From Bacteroidota bacterium (GTDB taxonomy: Bacteria > Bacteroidota > Bacteroidia > Chitinophagales > Chitinophagaceae): 8,673 bases of DNA. Made by a program: the position numbers and the translations under genes. Positions 6,205 through 8,673 of the stretch are shown one piece after another. The notes under the pieces were generated by a model that was not told where the DNA came from, did no database searches, and was given only the letters and a program-made list of their open reading frames with translations. Location of the stretch: the NCBI GenBank assembly GCA_947457085.1, contig CANGUS010000062.1:1-8673 (forward strand), in the 5' to 3' direction. How positions within the stretch are numbered: the first letter of the stretch is position 1; each line of letters opens with the position of its first letter.

Positions 6205-8673
6205 TTAAGGAGTAATTAAATAAATACCATTTTGATTATTGGCATCAAATAATGGATAATCTCCCACATCCACAAAGCCATCTCCATTTAAATCGCTTGC
6301 TATATAAATTCCATAAATGCCATTTTGCAAATCCGTATCAAATAAAGGATAATCTCCTACATCCACAAAGCCATCCTGATTGATATCTCCACTAAACAAT
6401 GCATATTGTCCGTTCCCTACTGCCGCTTGATTATTGCCATAAGCCTTTGAAATTGCATTGCTAAAATCATAAGTTGTTTCCGCCGTAATGGTTACAGGGC
6501 TTGCACTCCAGGTTTCAATCGAATTGCGATGTTTTACTACTATATAATACGCATTGCCACTGGCACTACTCGGAAATGTACAGGCTAATAAACCATTGGT
6601 TCCTATCACCCCTGTGTAAGTATATGCCAATGCATAAGGAGCCGAAGATGAATGTAATTCTACCGTTATACTATCACATAAAAGTGAATTTGTACCAACG
6701 CCTTCATTCAATAAAACAGGACTCATCAAGTTCGAAGAAACATAATAACCCTCTAAAAACGCTTTTAAATTTAAAGTGTTATGATTAGATAATACAGTTA
6801 AATTTAAAGTGGCTACCGAATCACAACCCAAAGAATTAATCGTTGAAAATGTATAAGTTCCGGATGAGGAAATACTTTGACCATTCCAAAGATAGGGTGT
6901 TGCACTCAAAAGAACGGTATCAATAGTATTGGAAGAAGAGGCATTGCATAATCGGATATTTCCTAATATACTTAAATCATACGCCGATGAAACTGCTCGA
7001 TCGTAAAAGTAAAAAGAGCCACCTGTTCCACCATAAGGAATGATTCTCACGGTGATGGTTTGAGATGAATGAATATTTTGTAAGGCTGTAATTGTTGATA
7101 AATCAATAGTTCCTGCTGAAGCTCCGCTAGAAGAGTTATTTGTGAAATTTAAAGTGGCTACTGATACATAGGTTCCGCCATTTATACTGTATTGAACCAA
7201 TGCATTAGTAGCTCCTGTGCTTGAGCGTCTATAATCAATTGGATTAATTGAACCTAAATCTAATGCATATCCGCTCAAAGGTTTTATCGTAAATGTAATA
7301 AAAGAATTTATATTCATAGCAGAGGTTGCTGTAGCCGTATTCACCGTTCCACCCCAAGCCCGAGCAGCGGCAGCAGAATTAGTGGGTGTTAAAATTCCTG
7401 CCCCTCTTGTTATTCCTCCAACACTACAATTTGGCGTGCTAAAGGTTGCAGCATACGGACTTGCTCCAAAATTATTTATACCGGTACCTCCTGCTAAAGT
7501 GCTAAAATCCCAACCTGCAAGAACACCATTAGTAACTGTTAAGTTTCTTACTACATCTGCAGCTGCTAAAAAATTAGCATTACCCAGTTGGGAGGCGGTA
7601 ATATTTGTATTGCCCACGCCCACAATGGTGATACTATTACCTGAAACAGTAGCTACTGCAGGATTGCTACTAACATACGTAATTGTATTTCCTGAAGCGC
7701 CTCCAGTAGCTGTTAAAATAAAAGGAGCATCGCCCAAAACTTTACTTGCTAAGGCATTAAAGGTGATGGTTTGCGTAGCCTGAATAATGGTGAGTGATTG
7801 TGATACTGGAGTAGCTGCTGTATAAAATGCATTTCCATTTTGTGAAGCAGTTATGGTTGTAGTGCCTACTCCAACTATCGTCACAAAATTACCAAACACT
7901 GAGGCCACATTCGGATTTGAACTGGTATACGAAATAGGTAAATTTGAACTACTGGTAGCATTTAATGTAATAGTATCATTGCTGTAAGGCACATTTGCTA
8001 ACGAATTAAATGTAATGTTTTGAGTGACTGGATTGGTATTATTTCCCCATATCATTCCTACATATTCTGGATGATCAATAAATGGATTTCGATTATTTTG
8101 TAAGGTATAAATAGCATTGTTTCGAGCAATTTCTCGAGCACTTACACTGTCTTGATTATGCCACGAAATGAGCATATTTAAAAATGGGTTGCTAAATACT
8201 TGGTTGCTAGTACCATTAAACATAGGATAAGAGGTATACCCTGCAACTAAATTTTCGTATCTGGTAGCAAAATAAAAATACATTCGAGCAATATCTCCTT
8301 TAAATTCATTCAATGGTTCAAATACGGTTCCTGTATAACCAGGCACGGCACTCGTTCCTCGTTTACTGCCATTTAAAGAAGTCCAAGAAGCAACTGCAAC
8401 ATTTCCATGAGGATTATCGGAACGCATCCCATTTACATAACCATCTACCGGCACAATAAAATGTGCATCCGATTGCATTGGCGAAGCCGAATTAAAAATT
8501 GATTGGGGCACGATATGTTCTCTGTTATAACAATTGCCTTGTGTAGTATAAATACCACATTGATTGGTGCTATAAAAAAATGTTACTGGATCTGTACCTG
8601 TAGGATTTTCAGAGTATAAATCAAAAATAGTATTGTCATTTTCATATTGATTGTCTCTGTCTGTAGTGGCATA
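6205..8673 (-). CDS. Secreted endonuclease I-family multidomain protein (N-terminus cut by window edge)
   Basis: The frame is open to the right edge, giving 822 visible residues. Residues 1 to about 212 are an endonuclease I (EndA/Vvn-like, beta-beta-alpha-metal) domain: QCGIY...NCYNREHIVPQS with catalytic-type His53, and a VNGMRS segment at 80-85 whose Asn is the usual metal ligand. Then come two Ig-like (Big-type) repeats (about 216-297 and 299-381, each with ITFN at the start, SSNP and TIVGVG or SITIVGVG), a beta-sandwich region (about 385-573), a WNGQ...SGTYT...GCDSVATLNLTV repeat (about 574-629), a Bacteroidota C-terminal module (LNLKAFLEGYY to about 754) and two dockerin-like repeats (762-822). 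The family cuts DNA non-specifically; here it is presumably extracellular, for DNA scavenging. The GTG at 8511 is internal (HIVPQS runs through it). No T9SS tail is seen, so the export route is uncertain. Confidence 0.88.
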   Translation of the reverse strand, partial: YATTDRDNQYENDNTIFDLYSENPTGTDPVTFFYSTNQCGIYTTQGNCYNREHIVPQSIFNSASPMQSDAHFIVPVDGYVNGMRSDNPHGNVAVASWTSLNGSKRGTSAVPGYTGTVFEPLNEFKGDIARMYFYFATRYENLVAGYTSYPMFNGTSNQVFSNPFLNMLISWHNQDSVSAREIARNNAIYTLQNNRNPFIDHPEYVGMIWGNNTNPVTQNITFNSLANVPYSNDTITLNATSSSNLPISYTSSNPNVASVFGNFVTIVGVGTTTITASQNGNAFYTAATPVSQSLTIIQATQTITFNALASKVLGDAPFILTATGGASGNTITYVSSNPAVATVSGNSITIVGVGNTNITASQLGNANFLAAADVVRNLTVTNGVLAGWDFSTLAGGTGINNFGASPYAATFSTPNCSVGGITRGAGILTPTNSAAAARAWGGTVNTATATSAMNINSFITFTIKPLSGYALDLGSINPIDYRRSSTGATNALVQYSINGGTYVSVATLNFTNNSSSGASAGTIDLSTITALQNIHSSQTITVRIIPYGGTGGSFYFYDRAVSSAYDLSILGNIRLCNASSSNTIDTVLLSATPYLWNGQSISSSGTYTFSTINSLGCDSVATLNLTVLSNHNTLNLKAFLEGYYVSSNLMSPVLLNEGVGTNSLLCDSITVELHSSSAPYALAYTYTGVIGTNGLLACTFPSSASGNAYYIVVKHRNSIETWSASPVTITAETTYDFSNAISKAYGNNQAAVGNGQYALFSGDINQDGFVDVGDYPLFDTDLQNGIYGIYIASDLNGDGFVDVGDYPLFDANNQNGIYLITP
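6244..6390 (-). repeat. Two dockerin-like EF-hand repeats at the nuclease C-terminus
   Basis: Codes for GDINQDGFVDVGDYPLFD and, 31 residues later, DLNGDGFVDVGDYPLFD. Both have the D-x-N-x-D-G-x-V-D calcium-loop pattern of type I dockerins. At the DNA level 6254-6282 and 6347-6375 match in 28 of 29 bases, 93 bases apart, indicating tandem duplication. Confidence 0.85.
7531..8022 (-). repeat. Tandem Ig-like (Big-type) repeats in the nuclease
   Basis: Two units of about 80 residues, the first encoded by 7783-8022 and the second by 7531-7770. Shared positions include ITFN(S/A)LA, the YxSSNPxVA(S/T)V stretch, IVGVG and ITASQxGNAxF. Such repeats usually act as spacers or adhesion modules in Bacteroidota surface proteins. 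Confidence 0.8.

Noticed and set aside
6244..6390. CRISPR-like array from the 29-base repeat pair
   Set aside because: There are only two copies, they lie in frame in a coding sequence, and they are explained by the dockerin-like protein repeats.
6501..6788. Plus-strand open frame of 95 codons opposite the nuclease gene
   Set aside because: It is a shadow of the large secreted nuclease; the His- and Cys-rich composition arises from the antisense of its codons.
7382..7783. Plus-strand open frame of 133 codons opposite the Ig-like repeats
   Set aside because: Its Ala/Val/Pro-rich sequence is the mirror of the Thr/Gly/Asn-rich repeats on the coding strand, a common artefact.
8509..8511. GTG as the start of the nuclease
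   Set aside because: The frame stays open to the window edge, and the conserved NREHIVPQS motif spans this codon, so it encodes an internal valine.

Overview
The window looks like a low-GC member of the Bacteroidota, possibly of the Chitinophagales or Flavobacteriia type. Evidence: a C-terminal type IX secretion (T9SS) sorting domain on a secreted peptidase, a modular secreted nuclease with Bacteroidota-type repeats and dockerin-like end, an AccD and an aminotransferase V of Bacteroidota flavour, AT-rich gene starts without Shine-Dalgarno sequences, and promoter-like sequences close to the Bacteroidota TAnnTTTG consensus.

Layout, left to right. (1) Bases 1-617, plus strand: 3' end of a cysteine-desulfurase-like class V aminotransferase, convergent with (2) accD on the minus strand (666-1520); the two share a bidirectional terminator (619-655). 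(3) Bases 1604-4157: about 2.5 kb bounded by two imperfect direct repeats of about 45 bases. Inside lie two minus-strand genes and a long noncoding stretch. The upstream gene (2830-3489) encodes a lipoprotein precursor whose last 50 residues carry eight cysteines after a glycine-rich linker, resembling the fulvocin C-related bacteriocin family. The downstream gene (1699-2709) encodes a multi-spanning membrane protein ending in a thioredoxin domain with a CGPC active site. The membrane-protein gene is clearly more AT-rich than accD or the peptidase gene. (4) Bases 4184-6157, plus strand: a secreted M1 zinc aminopeptidase with a T9SS sorting tail. (5) Bases 6205-8673, minus strand, convergent with the peptidase: a large secreted endonuclease I-family protein, cut at its N-terminus by the window edge, followed by two Ig-like repeats, a beta-sandwich region, a Bacteroidota adhesion-type repeat and two dockerin-like calcium-binding repeats.

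How they fit together: the aminotransferase and accD are chromosomal housekeeping-type genes. The peptidase and nuclease are exported degradative enzymes for protein and DNA scavenging. The pair between the direct repeats is the accessory part and the best candidate for something undescribed: a disulfide-rich secreted peptide together with its own membrane thiol-disulfide protein, apparently inserted between accD and the peptidase gene, which would otherwise have been divergent neighbours.
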